DNA from: JAFARE01 sp963777285
GTDB lineage: Bacteria; Chloroflexota; Dormibacteria; Aeolococcales; Aeolococcaceae
Direction of reading: 5' to 3'
DNA: 64,000 nt
NCBI GenBank assembly: GCA_963777285.1
Contig: CAVZPR010000002.1
Location: 434,001-498,000 of the forward strand
In this document: positions 1 through 9,078 of the stretch, in pieces
How the letters are laid out: every line of letters begins with the position of its first letter
How positions within the stretch are numbered: position 1 is the stretch's first letter
Program-made: the position numbers and the translations under genes
The notes under the pieces: model-generated
Databases searched by the model: none
What the model saw: only the letters and a program-made list of their open reading frames with translations
What the model was told of the DNA's origin: nothing

Positions 1-564
1 CCGCTCCGTCGCCGGCGACGACCGGCCCGAGACGATCTGCGGCAGGCTGCTCAGCTCAGTGAGCGCGTGTCCTTCGGCGATGCGCTCGGGGCAGAAGCAC
101 ACGTCGATGCTCTTGCCCCATTTGTCGACCTGCTGTTCCACGAGCCGGGTGACGCCGGGATACACGGTGCTGCGCAGCACCAGCAGCTGGCCGTCACGCA
201 GGTGCCCGGCGACCGGCTCCAGTGATTGCGGGACCGCGTTGATGTCCGGACTCAGATAGCGGTCGACCGGCGTGCCGACCACCACCACCACGTGCTCTGC
301 GTCAGCCAGCACGGTCGCGTCGGTGGTGGCGCGCAGGCGTGGCGACCCGATGAGCTCGGGGAGCAGATCGTCGGCGCCCGCCTCGCGAAACGGCATCTCG
401 CCTGCGTTCACGCGAGCGACGACAGCCGAGTTGGAGTCGAACAGGTCGACGTTCAAACCCGATCGGGCAAAAGCCATCCCCAGGGGGAGTCCGACGTGGC
501 CGCAACCTCCCATGATCACGACATCACGCTCGAATGCCACGCGCGGATTGTAGCGCAGGCTCAT
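1..564 (-). CDS. Nucleotide-sugar dehydrogenase, UDP-ManNAc/UDP-glucose dehydrogenase type (partial)
   Basis: This is the N-terminal 188 codons of a gene that runs off the left edge. Translation from ATG 564 gives a Rossmann entry (VVIMGGCGHVGLPLGMAF, residues 15-32), an acidic residue at the end of beta-2 (VDLFDSN), the NAD-domain segment VVVVVGTPVD and the family motif STVYPGVT, ending in CFCPERIAEG. These match the UDP-glucose/GDP-mannose dehydrogenase superfamily, which oxidises the C6 hydroxyl of a nucleotide sugar to a uronic acid in two NAD-dependent steps. The CPERIAEG segment and overall pattern look most like the WecC (UDP-N-acetylmannosamine dehydrogenase) branch. The catalytic Cys lies beyond the edge. 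The gene is divergent from the polysaccharide genes that follow, with 30 bp between starts, which fits a surface-glycan locus. Exact substrate is uncertain. Confidence 0.85.
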   Translation of the reverse strand, partial: MSLRYNPRVAFERDVVIMGGCGHVGLPLGMAFARSGLNVDLFDSNSAVVARVNAGEMPFREAGADDLLPELIGSPRLRATTDATVLADAEHVVVVVGTPVDRYLSPDINAVPQSLEPVAGHLRDGQLLVLRSTVYPGVTRLVEQQVDKWGKSIDVCFCPERIAEGHALTELSSLPQIVSGRSSPATER

Positions 565-594
565 ATTCGCTCTCCCCTGGCATACTGGCGGCCG

Positions 595-2343
595 ATGGGA
601 CTTGCGGGAACGCGGGCGCGCATGCTTCTGCGCCATCCAATCAGCGCCGCCGCCACAGCGCTCGCCGGCTACCTGCTCATCGCATTCCTGCTGACACTCC
701 ACGCGTGGTCGAATCCCACGCACAGCTGGACAGGCGGCCCCGGCGACCCGTACAAATTCATGGACTTCCTGGGTTGGATCCCACACCAGATCGCGTCCGG
801 GCACAACCCGCTGCTGATGTCGGCGATCGACGCACCATACGGCGTCAACCTCGCCTGGGAGACGCCGGTGCCGTTGGCCGCGATCCTCACGTGGCCGATC
901 ACGGCGACCCTCGGCGTCGTGGCCGCGTACAACGTCTGGATCGCGCTGGCGCTGGCGCTGGACGGCTGGTGCACGTACCTGTGGCTGCGCGGCCACACCC
1001 AGCGCTCACTGGCCGCGTTCGTCGGCGGCGCGCTGCTTGCCGCGGGTCCATACGCCTACGCGCACGCCACCGGACACCTCAACCTGGTCTCGTTCTTTCC
1101 GATTCCACTCGTCTTCATCGCTGTGGAGCGGCTGGTGCGCGCGCCGGGGCTGCGGTGGCGGCTGGGCATCGCCATCGGGGCACTGATGGCAGCGCAGCTG
1201 TACTTCGCCGAAGAGCTCGTGGTGCAGATCGTCATCGCCGTCGGCGTCGCGCTCGTCGTCGCCGCGCTGCTGAACGCGCGCCGGACCGGCGACGTGCTGC
1301 GAGGCGTGCTTCCGACTGCGGTGGTGTCGGTGGGGGTCCTCGCGGTCCTGGCGGCGCCGCTGCTGGCGATGCAGTTCCTGGGCCCGCGCAAGGTGCACGG
1401 CCGCATCCAGCCCACCAATGTCTACGTCACCGACGTCGCCAACCTGGTGCTGCCGACCAAGCTCACATGGCTGCAGCCTCTGGGGCTCAGCGCGCAGGCG
1501 AGGGCGGCCATCACCGCGCACTGGGCCGAGCCCACCGCATACGTCGGGGTGTTCCTCCTCGCGCTGACCGTGTACGCCGCAATCCGGTGGTGGAGGGTGC
1601 CGTTCGTGCGCGTGGCGCTCATCTCAACGGTGGTCATCGAGGTGCTCAGCTTTGGGCCCACGCTGCACGTGGCCAGCGACATCACCTCCGTGCCGCTCCC
1701 CTCGCAGATCTTCACCTCCTTGCCGCTGCTGGAGAACCTGATCCCGGGCCGTCTCTCGCTGCTCGCGGAGTTCGGTTTCGCGTTCTTCCTGGCGCTCACG
1801 CTGGACCGGACGCTGTTCAGCAGTCCACGCCGGGGCATCGTGGGCTCGGCGCTCGCCGTCCTGGCGGTCGTCACCGTGGCGCCGGCGGGCGCGCTCGCCA
1901 GCAGCACGGCGCCAATCCCCGGCTACTTCACGTCGAACACTGGCGCGCGGGCGCTGCCGCCGGGCACGGTCGCGCTGGTCGGTCCGTACGTCGACAACGG
2001 CACCACGGACGCCGTGTCGATGTTGTGGCAGGCGGAGTCCGACTATCACATCTCGCTCATCGATGCGCTCGCGATCACCGTGAACCAGCAGGACCACGTC
2101 AGCTTCCTCGAGGTCAACGCGATCTTCCACGCCTTCAGCAGCATTCAACTGATGGGAGTCCTCCCGCCCGAGACGAGCGAGGAGCGGCAGCAGATCGACG
2201 CTGTGCTGCAGGCCGACCACGTGTCCCTGATAGTGCTCGGACCCATGCAGCACCGCAACGAAGCAGTAGCATTCGTGTCGTGGTTGACGGCTATGGAGCC
2301 GCAGCTGACAGACGACGTCGCCGTCTGGCGCGTGGCGGCTTGA
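595..2343 (+). CDS. Multi-pass membrane protein, GT-C glycosyltransferase-like, copy 1
   Basis: The 582-residue product has about 10-12 hydrophobic segments and a first outer loop carrying GDPYKFMDFLGW, the acidic-residue loop expected of GT-C type lipid-linked-sugar transferases. Its C-terminal ~100 residues are soluble. No family is recognised with certainty. The downstream gene is the same length and shares the order of motifs: HNPLL...G.NL.W.TP.PL near residue 90, a FFP/PLVF region, QFLGP near 260 and P..L..L.P.R. near 370. The two are therefore tandem paralogues. ATG 595 is chosen because the reading frame extends upstream into the divergent gene; ATG 622 is an alternative. The neighbours (rhamnose nucleotide synthesis, sugar dehydrogenase) suggest a role in polymer or lipid glycosylation, by inference only. 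Confidence 0.7.
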   Translation: MGLAGTRARMLLRHPISAAATALAGYLLIAFLLTLHAWSNPTHSWTGGPGDPYKFMDFLGWIPHQIASGHNPLLMSAIDAPYGVNLAWETPVPLAAILTWPITATLGVVAAYNVWIALALALDGWCTYLWLRGHTQRSLAAFVGGALLAAGPYAYAHATGHLNLVSFFPIPLVFIAVERLVRAPGLRWRLGIAIGALMAAQLYFAEELVVQIVIAVGVALVVAALLNARRTGDVLRGVLPTAVVSVGVLAVLAAPLLAMQFLGPRKVHGRIQPTNVYVTDVANLVLPTKLTWLQPLGLSAQARAAITAHWAEPTAYVGVFLLALTVYAAIRWWRVPFVRVALISTVVIEVLSFGPTLHVASDITSVPLPSQIFTSLPLLENLIPGRLSLLAEFGFAFFLALTLDRTLFSSPRRGIVGSALAVLAVVTVAPAGALASSTAPIPGYFTSNTGARALPPGTVALVGPYVDNGTTDAVSMLWQAESDYHISLIDALAITVNQQDHVSFLEVNAIFHAFSSIQLMGVLPPETSEERQQIDAVLQADHVSLIVLGPMQHRNEAVAFVSWLTAMEPQLTDDVAVWRVAA

Positions 2344-2352
2344 GGCGGGCTG

Positions 2353-4104
2353 ATGCAGACAGCGGTCGCTGACCCCACGACTGCTCGGGCGACGCCCAGG
2401 ACGCGCTGGTGGCTGCGCAGCACGGTGACCATCCCGGTGGCGTTCTTCCTGTTCTTCGGACTCGCGGTGGCGCTCAAGTGGGCGGTGTGGGTGGCGCCCC
2501 TCAGCAACTACGGCGGCAGCGCGGACGTCGAGCAGAAGATGTGGTTCCTCACGTGGACGCCCTTCGCGGTCGGCTCGCACCACAACCCGCTCGTGAGCTC
2601 CTACCTCAACTACCCGGTCGGGGTCAACCTGATGTGGAACACGCCGATGCCGCTCATCGCGCTGCTGTTCTGGCCGGTCACCGCCATCTGGGGGGCGATC
2701 GTCACGTACAACGTGGTGACCACCGCGGCGATGGCGCTGGCCGCAGGCTTCGCGTTCCTCGCGATCCGGCGCTACGTGCACGGCGACCTGGCGGCGGCGT
2801 GCGGCGGCCTCCTCTACGGGTTCTCACCGGCGATGATCGCCCAGAACACCGGTCACGCGAGCCCCGTCGTCTCGGCGGTCACCGTGCCGCTCGCCCTGCT
2901 GCTGCTCGACGAGCTCGTGGTGCGCCAGCGTCTGCGTCCCTGGCTGCTCGGCCTGCTCATCGGGATCCTGGGGATCGCACAATTCCTGATCTTCGAAGAG
3001 TTCTTCGCATTCGAGATAGGTTTCGGCGCTCTGCTCATCATCGTGCTGGCGCTCACATTCCGCCACGAGGTCTTCAAACGCGCGCCGTACGCGCTTCGCG
3101 CCACCGGCGTCGCCGCGGTGCTCATCGCAGCCGGCGTCGCCTATCCCCTCTACGTGCAGTTCCTCGGCCCGCTGCACAGGCTGCACAGCCTCCCTCAACC
3201 GGCCGGGTTCTCCATAGACTCGCTCAACCTCGTCTATCCCACCGTCATTCAGGCCATCTCGCCGTCGTTCGCAACGTCGGTCAGCTCGCACTTCTCCAAC
3301 AACAGCACCGAGGCGGACGGCTACCTCGGCATCCCGCTGCTCATCCTGGCGATCGTGGTGCTGATCAAGTACTGGCGCAATCGCGTGGTGCGCGTGGCCG
3401 GGATCATGGCCGTGGTCATCACCATCTGCTCGCTGGGACCGAAGCTCCAGTTCGCCAACCACACGCTCCCCATCCCGCTGCCGTGGTGGCTGCCTTCGAA
3501 GATCCCGGTGCTGCGCAGCCTGCTGCCGGCGCGGATGATGTTCTTCACGTTTCTCGCGTGTGGTTTCCTGTTCGCGTACGCCCTCCATCGCCTCTGGCTG
3601 GCGCCACGTCGCAGGGTGCTGGGCGGGCTTGCCGCCGTCCTGACCGCGGCGGTGGTGATCACGCCGCTGGCGCCCGCACTGCCGCTGTACACGAGCACGC
3701 TCAACGTCCCGTCGTATTTCAAGTCGCCTGCCGCGAAGCAGGTGCCCGACGCCAGCCCCGTGCTGACCGTCCCCTGGCCGGGCGTGACGGACATGGCGGG
3801 GATGGACTGGCAGGTCGCGTCGGGCTTCCGCTTCCGCCTGGTGGGCGGGTACTTCCAGGGCGTCCCCGCGGGCGACCAGGACGCGCTGTACCAGGTCGCG
3901 ACCTCGTTCTCGGGGCCGAAGATTCCCCACCTGGGGCCGGACGTGACGACGCGCTTTCTCAAGCAATTGCACAACTCCAAGATCGGCGCCGTGATCCTGG
4001 GGCAGGTCGGGCTGCACGACCTCGCCGTGAGCTACATCTCCAGCGCCCTCGGTCCACCGGCGCACGTGGACAGCTCGGTCACCGTCTGGCTGCTGCAGGA
4101 ATGA
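2353..4104 (+). CDS. Multi-pass membrane protein, GT-C glycosyltransferase-like, copy 2
   Basis: The 583-residue integral membrane protein starts 9 bp after copy 1 and is its tandem paralogue. Shared landmarks include ADVEQKMWFLTWTPF (copy 1: GDPYKFMDFLGWIPH), HNPLVSSYLNYPVGVNLMWN, NTGHASPV, QFLGPLHR and PARMMFFTF. Hydrophobic helices alternate with short loops up to about residue 440, followed by a soluble C-terminal domain (SYFKSPAAKQ, VPWPGVTD). The outer-loop acidic residues are consistent with a GT-C fold, but no catalytic assignment can be proven. It sits directly before rmlCBD and is probably cotranscribed with it, so it may transfer or polymerise a deoxysugar-containing glycan. Function is inferred from context. 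Confidence 0.72.
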   Translation: MQTAVADPTTARATPRTRWWLRSTVTIPVAFFLFFGLAVALKWAVWVAPLSNYGGSADVEQKMWFLTWTPFAVGSHHNPLVSSYLNYPVGVNLMWNTPMPLIALLFWPVTAIWGAIVTYNVVTTAAMALAAGFAFLAIRRYVHGDLAAACGGLLYGFSPAMIAQNTGHASPVVSAVTVPLALLLLDELVVRQRLRPWLLGLLIGILGIAQFLIFEEFFAFEIGFGALLIIVLALTFRHEVFKRAPYALRATGVAAVLIAAGVAYPLYVQFLGPLHRLHSLPQPAGFSIDSLNLVYPTVIQAISPSFATSVSSHFSNNSTEADGYLGIPLLILAIVVLIKYWRNRVVRVAGIMAVVITICSLGPKLQFANHTLPIPLPWWLPSKIPVLRSLLPARMMFFTFLACGFLFAYALHRLWLAPRRRVLGGLAAVLTAAVVITPLAPALPLYTSTLNVPSYFKSPAAKQVPDASPVLTVPWPGVTDMAGMDWQVASGFRFRLVGGYFQGVPAGDQDALYQVATSFSGPKIPHLGPDVTTRFLKQLHNSKIGAVILGQVGLHDLAVSYISSALGPPAHVDSSVTVWLLQE

Positions 4105-4114
4105 CGGATCCGTC

Positions 4115-4693
4115 ATGTCCGGGATCGACCTGACCGGCTCCATGGCACGCACCCTGGCGCGCATCGCGGGGATCCCGGCGTCGCAGCGCAGCGGCCGCAT
4201 CCACGACGTGCGCATCAAGACGCTGCGCAAGCACGCCAACTCGCGCGGCTTCTTCATCGAGTCGCTGAAGCGCGGGGACGTGGACGACGACGGGCAGGAG
4301 CTGATTCCAGACACGCGTTTTGCGCAGATCTCGCGCAGCGTCGCGTACGCGCGCGGCGGCAATCCGCCGGAGCTGATCAAGGCGTTCCACTGGCACCGAC
4401 TGCAGTGGGACTACTGGGACGTGGTTGCCGGTGATGCGCGCGTCGTCCTCGTGGACCTGCGCGACGAGTCGCCGACGGCGGGTGTGATCCAGACCCTGGT
4501 GGTCGGCGAGAACTCGCCGTGCGTCGTTGCCATCCCACCCCAGGTGGCGCACGGATACCAGTGCCTCGGCCTGCGCGACGTGCACCTGGTGTACTACGTC
4601 ACGGAGCCCTACGACGCCGCCAGCCCCGACGAGGGCCGAATCGCCTGGGATGATCCGCGCATCGGGTTCGACTGGCGCGTCGAGAACGTCTGA
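4115..4693 (+). CDS. rmlC: dTDP-4-dehydrorhamnose 3,5-epimerase family protein
   Basis: The 192-residue cupin-fold protein corresponds to RmlC, which epimerises C3 and C5 of dTDP-4-keto-6-deoxyglucose. Seen in the sequence: VRIKTLRKHANSRGFFIE (strand entry and substrate Arg), FAQISRSVAYARG, the catalytic-His strand AFHWHRLQWDYWDVVAG, and VAIPPQVAHGY, matching the IPPGxAHGF motif. The usual RGLHxQ motif is replaced by KAFHWH, so it is a divergent member. The gene lies 10 bp after the membrane protein and its stop shares one base with the rmlB start (TGATG), so translation is probably coupled. The rmlCBD order makes dTDP-L-rhamnose the likely product; another 4-keto sugar remains possible. Confidence 0.85.
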   Translation: MSGIDLTGSMARTLARIAGIPASQRSGRIHDVRIKTLRKHANSRGFFIESLKRGDVDDDGQELIPDTRFAQISRSVAYARGGNPPELIKAFHWHRLQWDYWDVVAGDARVVLVDLRDESPTAGVIQTLVVGENSPCVVAIPPQVAHGYQCLGLRDVHLVYYVTEPYDAASPDEGRIAWDDPRIGFDWRVENV

Positions 4694-5706
4694 TGCGCCT
4701 GCTGGTCACGGGCGGCGCCGGCTTCATCGGCAGCGAGTTCGTGCGCGCCACGCTCGCCGAGCACGGCGAGGACACCGTCACGGTGCTGGACAAGCTGACG
4801 TATTCCGGCAACCGGGCCAACCTGCAGAGCGTCGCGGGCGACGCGCGCTTCAGCTTCGTCCACGGCGACATCTGCGACGAGCGCCTGGTGCGCTCGCTGG
4901 CGGCGGAGTGCGACGCGATCGTCAACTTCGCGGCGGAAACGCATGTCGACCGATCGCTTGAAGGGGCTGGGCAGTTCATCCAGACGGACGTCTTCGGCAC
5001 GTACGTCCTGCTGGAGGCTGCCAGAGAGGCGGCCCACGAGCGGTTCCTCCACGTCTCCACCGACGAGGTGTACGGCGAGGTCGCCGAGGGGTTCAGCACC
5101 GAGGCTGACGCGCTGCGGCCGCGGAGTCCCTACTCGGCGAGCAAGGCGGGCGGCGAGATGATGGTGTGGGCGTACCGCGAGTCGCACGGTGCCCCCGCGA
5201 TCGTCACGCGCGGATCCAACACCTACGGCCCGTACCAGTACCCGGAGAAGATCGTTCCGCTGTTCATCACCAACGCCATCGACGACATACCGCTGCCCAT
5301 CTACGGCGATGGCACCGCGGTGCGTGACTACCTGCACGTCGAGGATCACGCGCGCGGCATCGACATTGCGCTGCGCCGCGGGACGCCGGGCGCCGACTAC
5401 AACATCGGCTGCGGCGCCGAGACGTCAGGCGCCGCCGTCGCCGACACTGTGCTGGCGGCGCTGGGCAAGCCCGGGTCGCTGAAGCAGCACGTGCGCGACC
5501 GCCCCGGCCACGACCGGCGTTACGCGCTCGACAGCAGCCGGCTTCGCGCGCTGGGCTGGTCGCCGCGCCTCGACTTCGGCACCGGCATCCACGACACCGT
5601 CACCTGGTACGTCGAGCACCAGGACTGGTGGCGTCCGCTCAAATCCGGCGAGTTCTGGGAGTTCTACCGGCGCAACTACAAGCCGCTGGCCGGCGCCGTG
5701 GAATGA
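4693..5706 (+). CDS. rmlB: dTDP-glucose 4,6-dehydratase
   Basis: The 337-residue extended SDR enzyme converts dTDP-glucose to dTDP-4-keto-6-deoxyglucose with bound NAD. Visible signatures are GGAGFIGSEF at the N-terminus, NFAAETHVDRSLEG, HVSTDEVYGE, where Asp-Glu follow the catalytic Thr, the YSASKAG active-site Tyr/Lys pair, and TRGSNTYGPYQYPEKIVPLF, characteristic of RmlB. Length is normal for the family. It overlaps rmlC by one base and rmlD by four (ATGA), indicating one translationally coupled unit. Confidence 0.95.
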   Translation: MRLLVTGGAGFIGSEFVRATLAEHGEDTVTVLDKLTYSGNRANLQSVAGDARFSFVHGDICDERLVRSLAAECDAIVNFAAETHVDRSLEGAGQFIQTDVFGTYVLLEAAREAAHERFLHVSTDEVYGEVAEGFSTEADALRPRSPYSASKAGGEMMVWAYRESHGAPAIVTRGSNTYGPYQYPEKIVPLFITNAIDDIPLPIYGDGTAVRDYLHVEDHARGIDIALRRGTPGADYNIGCGAETSGAAVADTVLAALGKPGSLKQHVRDRPGHDRRYALDSSRLRALGWSPRLDFGTGIHDTVTWYVEHQDWWRPLKSGEFWEFYRRNYKPLAGAVE

Positions 5707-6584
5707 CGCCGTTGCGCATCGCGGTCACGGGCGCCGGCGGCCAGCTCGGCGGTGACGTGGTAGACACCTTCACCGGCGCCGGACATGAGGTCACCGCACT
5801 GCAGCGGGCCGACTGCGACATCCGCGACGCGGACGCCGTGGCCCGCGCACTCGACGCCGCGGCGCCCGACGCGCTCGTCAACTGCGCTGCGTGGACTTAC
5901 GTCGACGGCGCCGAGGGGAACCCAGACGCCGCATTCGCTGTCAACGCGACCGGCCCGGGGGTGCTCGCGTCGGCGTGCGCGGCGCGCAACATGCTGCTGC
6001 TGCATGTCAGCACCGACTACGTGTTCGACGGCACGGCCACGGCGCCCATGGACGAGGCCACGCCGCCGGCGCCGCTCTCCGTCTACGGCAAGAGCAAGCT
6101 GGCCGGCGAGGACGCGGTGCGAGAGCTCGCACCACGACATCAGATCGTGCGCACCTCCTGGCTCTTCGGCCGCGACGGACCCAACTTCGTGCTGACCATG
6201 CGCTCACTGGCACGCGAGGGTCGCGAGCTGCGTGTCGTCGCCGACCAGCGCGGCTCACCCACGTGGACCGGGCACCTCGCGCCGGCGCTGCTGCGGCTGC
6301 TGCAGCACGCAGCACCCGGGACGTACCACCTGACCGCATCCGGTGTGACCTCGTGGCACGGGTTCGCCGAGGCGGCGCTCGCCGCCTCAGGGATGACCGT
6401 CCCGGTGACCGCCATCACAAGCGCCGCCTACCCACGTCCCGCGCCGCGGCCCATGTACTCGGTGCTCGACAACCGCGCATGGCGCGCCCTCGGCGAGCCC
6501 CCGCTGCCGTCCTGGCGTGACGGGCTCGCCGCCTACCTGCACCAGCTCAACTCGCGCGCCAAGCTCAGAGCGGCGTCCCCGTGA
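5703..6584 (+). CDS. rmlD: dTDP-4-dehydrorhamnose reductase
   Basis: The 293-residue SDR protein catalyses the last step to dTDP-L-rhamnose. It shows RIAVTGAGGQLGGDV (Rossmann), NCAAWTYVDGAE, HVSTDYVFDG and the YGKSKLAGE Tyr-Lys motif, followed by RTSWLFGRDGPNFV and VADQRGSPTW, all standard for RmlD. The start is ATG 5703, overlapping the rmlB stop by four bases. The frame is open further upstream, but those residues precede the Rossmann strand and are not needed. The last 20 bases overlap the convergent minus-strand membrane gene. Confidence 0.94.
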   Translation: MTPLRIAVTGAGGQLGGDVVDTFTGAGHEVTALQRADCDIRDADAVARALDAAAPDALVNCAAWTYVDGAEGNPDAAFAVNATGPGVLASACAARNMLLLHVSTDYVFDGTATAPMDEATPPAPLSVYGKSKLAGEDAVRELAPRHQIVRTSWLFGRDGPNFVLTMRSLAREGRELRVVADQRGSPTWTGHLAPALLRLLQHAAPGTYHLTASGVTSWHGFAEAALAASGMTVPVTAITSAAYPRPAPRPMYSVLDNRAWRALGEPPLPSWRDGLAAYLHQLNSRAKLRAASP

Positions 6585-7398
6585 CGAAGAACAGGAGGTG
6601 CGCCGGCACCACGCCCATCACCACGCTGACGATCAGCGCGTAGAGCATCGCCGTGGCCGGCTGGTTGGCGCGGATGCGGGCGAAGTGCCGCGTGATCAGC
6701 AGCACCAGTGCGGTGAACACGATGCCGGCCCCCACCACGAGGAGCCAGAAGGGCAGCGCGTACGTGCCGGCGAGGATCGCGTGGCGCAGCGGCGCAGCAG
6801 CCAGCGTGATCACCACCACGATTGCCACAGCCTCGACGGCGAGCGCCGCGAACACGATGTTGACGATCTGCCGCAGCGGCCTGAAGGAGAGAGCGGGCGT
6901 CACCAGGTACCAGTGCCCCAGCAGCATGCCGCTCAGCGCGGCTCCTTCGACCAGCGCCGCCGGGATGAACGCCGCCGCAGCCCCAGGCCAGCCGCCCAGC
7001 GCAGGCCCGAATGTGACCACCGCCTCGCCGACCGTGACGCCGGCGACGGCCACGGTCGCGGCGCCGACGACCCTGCGCGCGGCCTCGGTCCCTGCGGCGC
7101 AGAAGAATGCGAAGACGAGCAGCGCGCCGGTGAAGCCCAGGCACCATCGGACCAGGCCCCCGAGCGGAGTGGCTGAGACGGACGCATCGACCAGTCGCGC
7201 GTCGGTGGGCAGGTTGATGCCGATGAGCAGCGCCACGCCCATCACCGCTGCGCAGATGAGCGCCGTGGTCCCGGCGAACCCGCGGCCCACCCGGCCGATC
7301 AGGTCGACCACGTATGCGATGGCGACGGTGCCGGCCGCGAGCTCCACCAGCACCAGGAAGGCAGCGATGGGAGCCAGCAGGGGCAGCGAGGCGGGCAC
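6565..7398 (-). CDS. Hypothetical multi-pass membrane protein
   Basis: The 277-residue protein is almost entirely hydrophobic, with about eight predicted helices, and is not recognised. The start is taken as GTG 7398 (VPASLPLLAPIAAFLVLVEL), because the reading frame continues upstream only across the rhodanese gene, where it encodes shadow sequence. Helical segments include VGEAVVTFGPALGG and PAHLLFFVTGTPL at the C-terminus. No catalytic motif is obvious. It lies 31 bp downstream of the rhodanese gene on the same strand and is probably cotranscribed. Its 3' end overlaps rmlD convergently. Confidence 0.65.
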   Translation of the reverse strand: MPASLPLLAPIAAFLVLVELAAGTVAIAYVVDLIGRVGRGFAGTTALICAAVMGVALLIGINLPTDARLVDASVSATPLGGLVRWCLGFTGALLVFAFFCAAGTEAARRVVGAATVAVAGVTVGEAVVTFGPALGGWPGAAAAFIPAALVEGAALSGMLLGHWYLVTPALSFRPLRQIVNIVFAALAVEAVAIVVVITLAAAPLRHAILAGTYALPFWLLVVGAGIVFTALVLLITRHFARIRANQPATAMLYALIVSVVMGVVPAHLLFFVTGTPL

Positions 7399-7429
7399 CG
7401 CGCGATGGTACGGATGCGAAGGCGGCGCG

Positions 7430-7744
7430 CTACTCCGTGACGGGGAGGCCGGCCTCCTTCCAGGCGTCGATGCCACCCTCGACGTTGAACGCTTGCGGGC
7501 GTCCGTGCGCGCGCAGGAACTGCACCGCACGCTCGCTGCGGCCGCCCATGCGGCAGTGGACGTACACCTCGCGTCCCTCGGGGATCTCGTCGAGGCGGTC
7601 GGAGATCTCCCCGAGCGGGATGAGCACGGCGCCGGGAATGTGGATCTGGTCGTACTCCCACGGCTCGCGAACGTCGACCAGCAGCGCGCCGTCCCGCACG
7701 GCGTCGCTGGCCTCTTGCGGCGTGGCGCCGGCACCGTCACGCAT
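7430..7744 (-). CDS. Single-domain rhodanese (sulfurtransferase-like)
   Basis: The 104-residue protein is one rhodanese domain. It has the N-terminal ALLVDVREPWEYDQIHIPGA motif and the active-site loop VHCRMGGRSERAV, in which the Cys carries the persulfide, and ends with NVEGGIDAWKEAGLPV. Such stand-alone domains shuttle sulfane sulfur; the physiological acceptor is unknown. ATG 7744 is used because residues upstream do not resemble the family. The gene is divergent from glutamate dehydrogenase with 49 bp between starts, a space that must hold both promoters. Confidence 0.92.
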   Translation of the reverse strand: MRDGAGATPQEASDAVRDGALLVDVREPWEYDQIHIPGAVLIPLGEISDRLDEIPEGREVYVHCRMGGRSERAVQFLRAHGRPQAFNVEGGIDAWKEAGLPVTE

Positions 7745-7793
7745 GGACCGAGTATACGTTCCAGCCGCGTGCGGCCCTGATAGGCTCCGAGCG

Positions 7794-9065
7794 GTGAGCA
7801 TCGCCGCGGCTCCGGCCAACACCGTCGACAACCCCTGGCTCAACGCGCAGCGCCAGTTCGACAACGCCGCAGAGATCCTCAACCTGTCGCCCGGACTGCG
7901 CGCGGTGCTGCGCGAGGTGCGCCGCGAGCTCGTGGTGCGCTTCCCCGTCAAGCTCGACAACGGGCGGCTGCGTGTCTTCGAGGGCTACCGCGTGCAGCAC
8001 AACCTCACCCGCGGCCCGGCGAAGGGCGGGATCCGGTTCCATCCCGAGACCAACCTCGACGAGGTCAAGGCCCTGTCCATGTGGATGACCTGGAAGTGCG
8101 CCCTGGCCAACCTCCCCTACGGCGGGGCCAAGGGTGGCGTGGTGGTGGAGCCCTCGGAGCTGAGCCACCGTGAGCTGGAGCGACTCACGCGCCGCTTCGC
8201 CAGCGAGATCAGCATCCTCATCGGCCCGGATTCCGACATCCCCGCCCCCGACGTGAACACGTCGGCCGAGATCATGGCCTGGATGATGGACACGATCTCG
8301 ATGGAGGCGGGCTACTCGATCCCGGCGGTTGTCACCGGCAAGCCGCTCGACATCGGCGGCAGCGAGGGCCGGCCCAGCGCCACCGGCCGCGGCGTGACCA
8401 TCGTGGCGCTCGAGGCATGCCGGCGCGCTGGCATCGACCCGCAGCACACCACGGTCGCCATCCAGGGGTTCGGCAACGTCGGCAGCATCAGCGCCACCCT
8501 GATGCACGAAGCGGGATTCAAGATCTGCGCCGTTTCTGACGTTTCTGGCGGTATCTACTCACCGGACGGCATCGCAATCCCCGAGCTCCTCGAGCACCGC
8601 TCGCGCGCACGCACCATCGCCGGCTTCAGCGGCACGCGATCGGTGAGCAACAGCGAGCTGCTGCAGCTTCCGGTCGACCTGCTCGTGCCGGCTGCGCTGG
8701 AGAACCAGATCACCGCGCGCAACGCGGGACACATTCACGCACGCCTCATCGTCGAGGGCGCCAACGGACCCACCACCCCGGACGCCGACACCATCCTGGA
8801 GCGCCGCGGCATAACCGTCGTGCCCGACATCCTGGCAAACGCCGGTGGCGTCACCGTCTCGTACTTCGAGTGGGTGCAGGACCTGCAGTCGTTCTTCTGG
8901 GAAGAGGGCGAGATCAACCGCCGCTTGGAGCGCATCATGCAGAAGGCGTTCTCGCAAATGTGCGACCAGGCCGAGGCGCACTCCGTGTCGTACCGGCTCG
9001 GCGCCTATCTCGTCGCCGTCAAGAGGGTCGCCGACGCGACCGCGGTGCGTGGCATCTACCCCTGA
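7794..9065 (+). CDS. gdhA: Glutamate dehydrogenase
   Basis: The 423-residue hexameric-type (about 45 kDa) enzyme interconverts glutamate and 2-oxoglutarate plus ammonia with NAD(P). Seen: LRVFEGYRVQHN, GPAKGGIRFHP, the catalytic-lysine segment CALANLPYGGAKGGV, DIPAPDVNT, TGKPLDIGGSEGR, and the dinucleotide fold VAIQGFGNVGS, followed by VEGANGPTTPDAD and NAGGVTVSYFEW. The start is GTG 7794; the frame upstream overlaps the divergent rhodanese gene and is not family-like. Cofactor preference cannot be read securely. Confidence 0.95.
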   Translation: MSIAAAPANTVDNPWLNAQRQFDNAAEILNLSPGLRAVLREVRRELVVRFPVKLDNGRLRVFEGYRVQHNLTRGPAKGGIRFHPETNLDEVKALSMWMTWKCALANLPYGGAKGGVVVEPSELSHRELERLTRRFASEISILIGPDSDIPAPDVNTSAEIMAWMMDTISMEAGYSIPAVVTGKPLDIGGSEGRPSATGRGVTIVALEACRRAGIDPQHTTVAIQGFGNVGSISATLMHEAGFKICAVSDVSGGIYSPDGIAIPELLEHRSRARTIAGFSGTRSVSNSELLQLPVDLLVPAALENQITARNAGHIHARLIVEGANGPTTPDADTILERRGITVVPDILANAGGVTVSYFEWVQDLQSFFWEEGEINRRLERIMQKAFSQMCDQAEAHSVSYRLGAYLVAVKRVADATAVRGIYP

Positions 9066-9078
9066 GCGGCTGCGGCGG

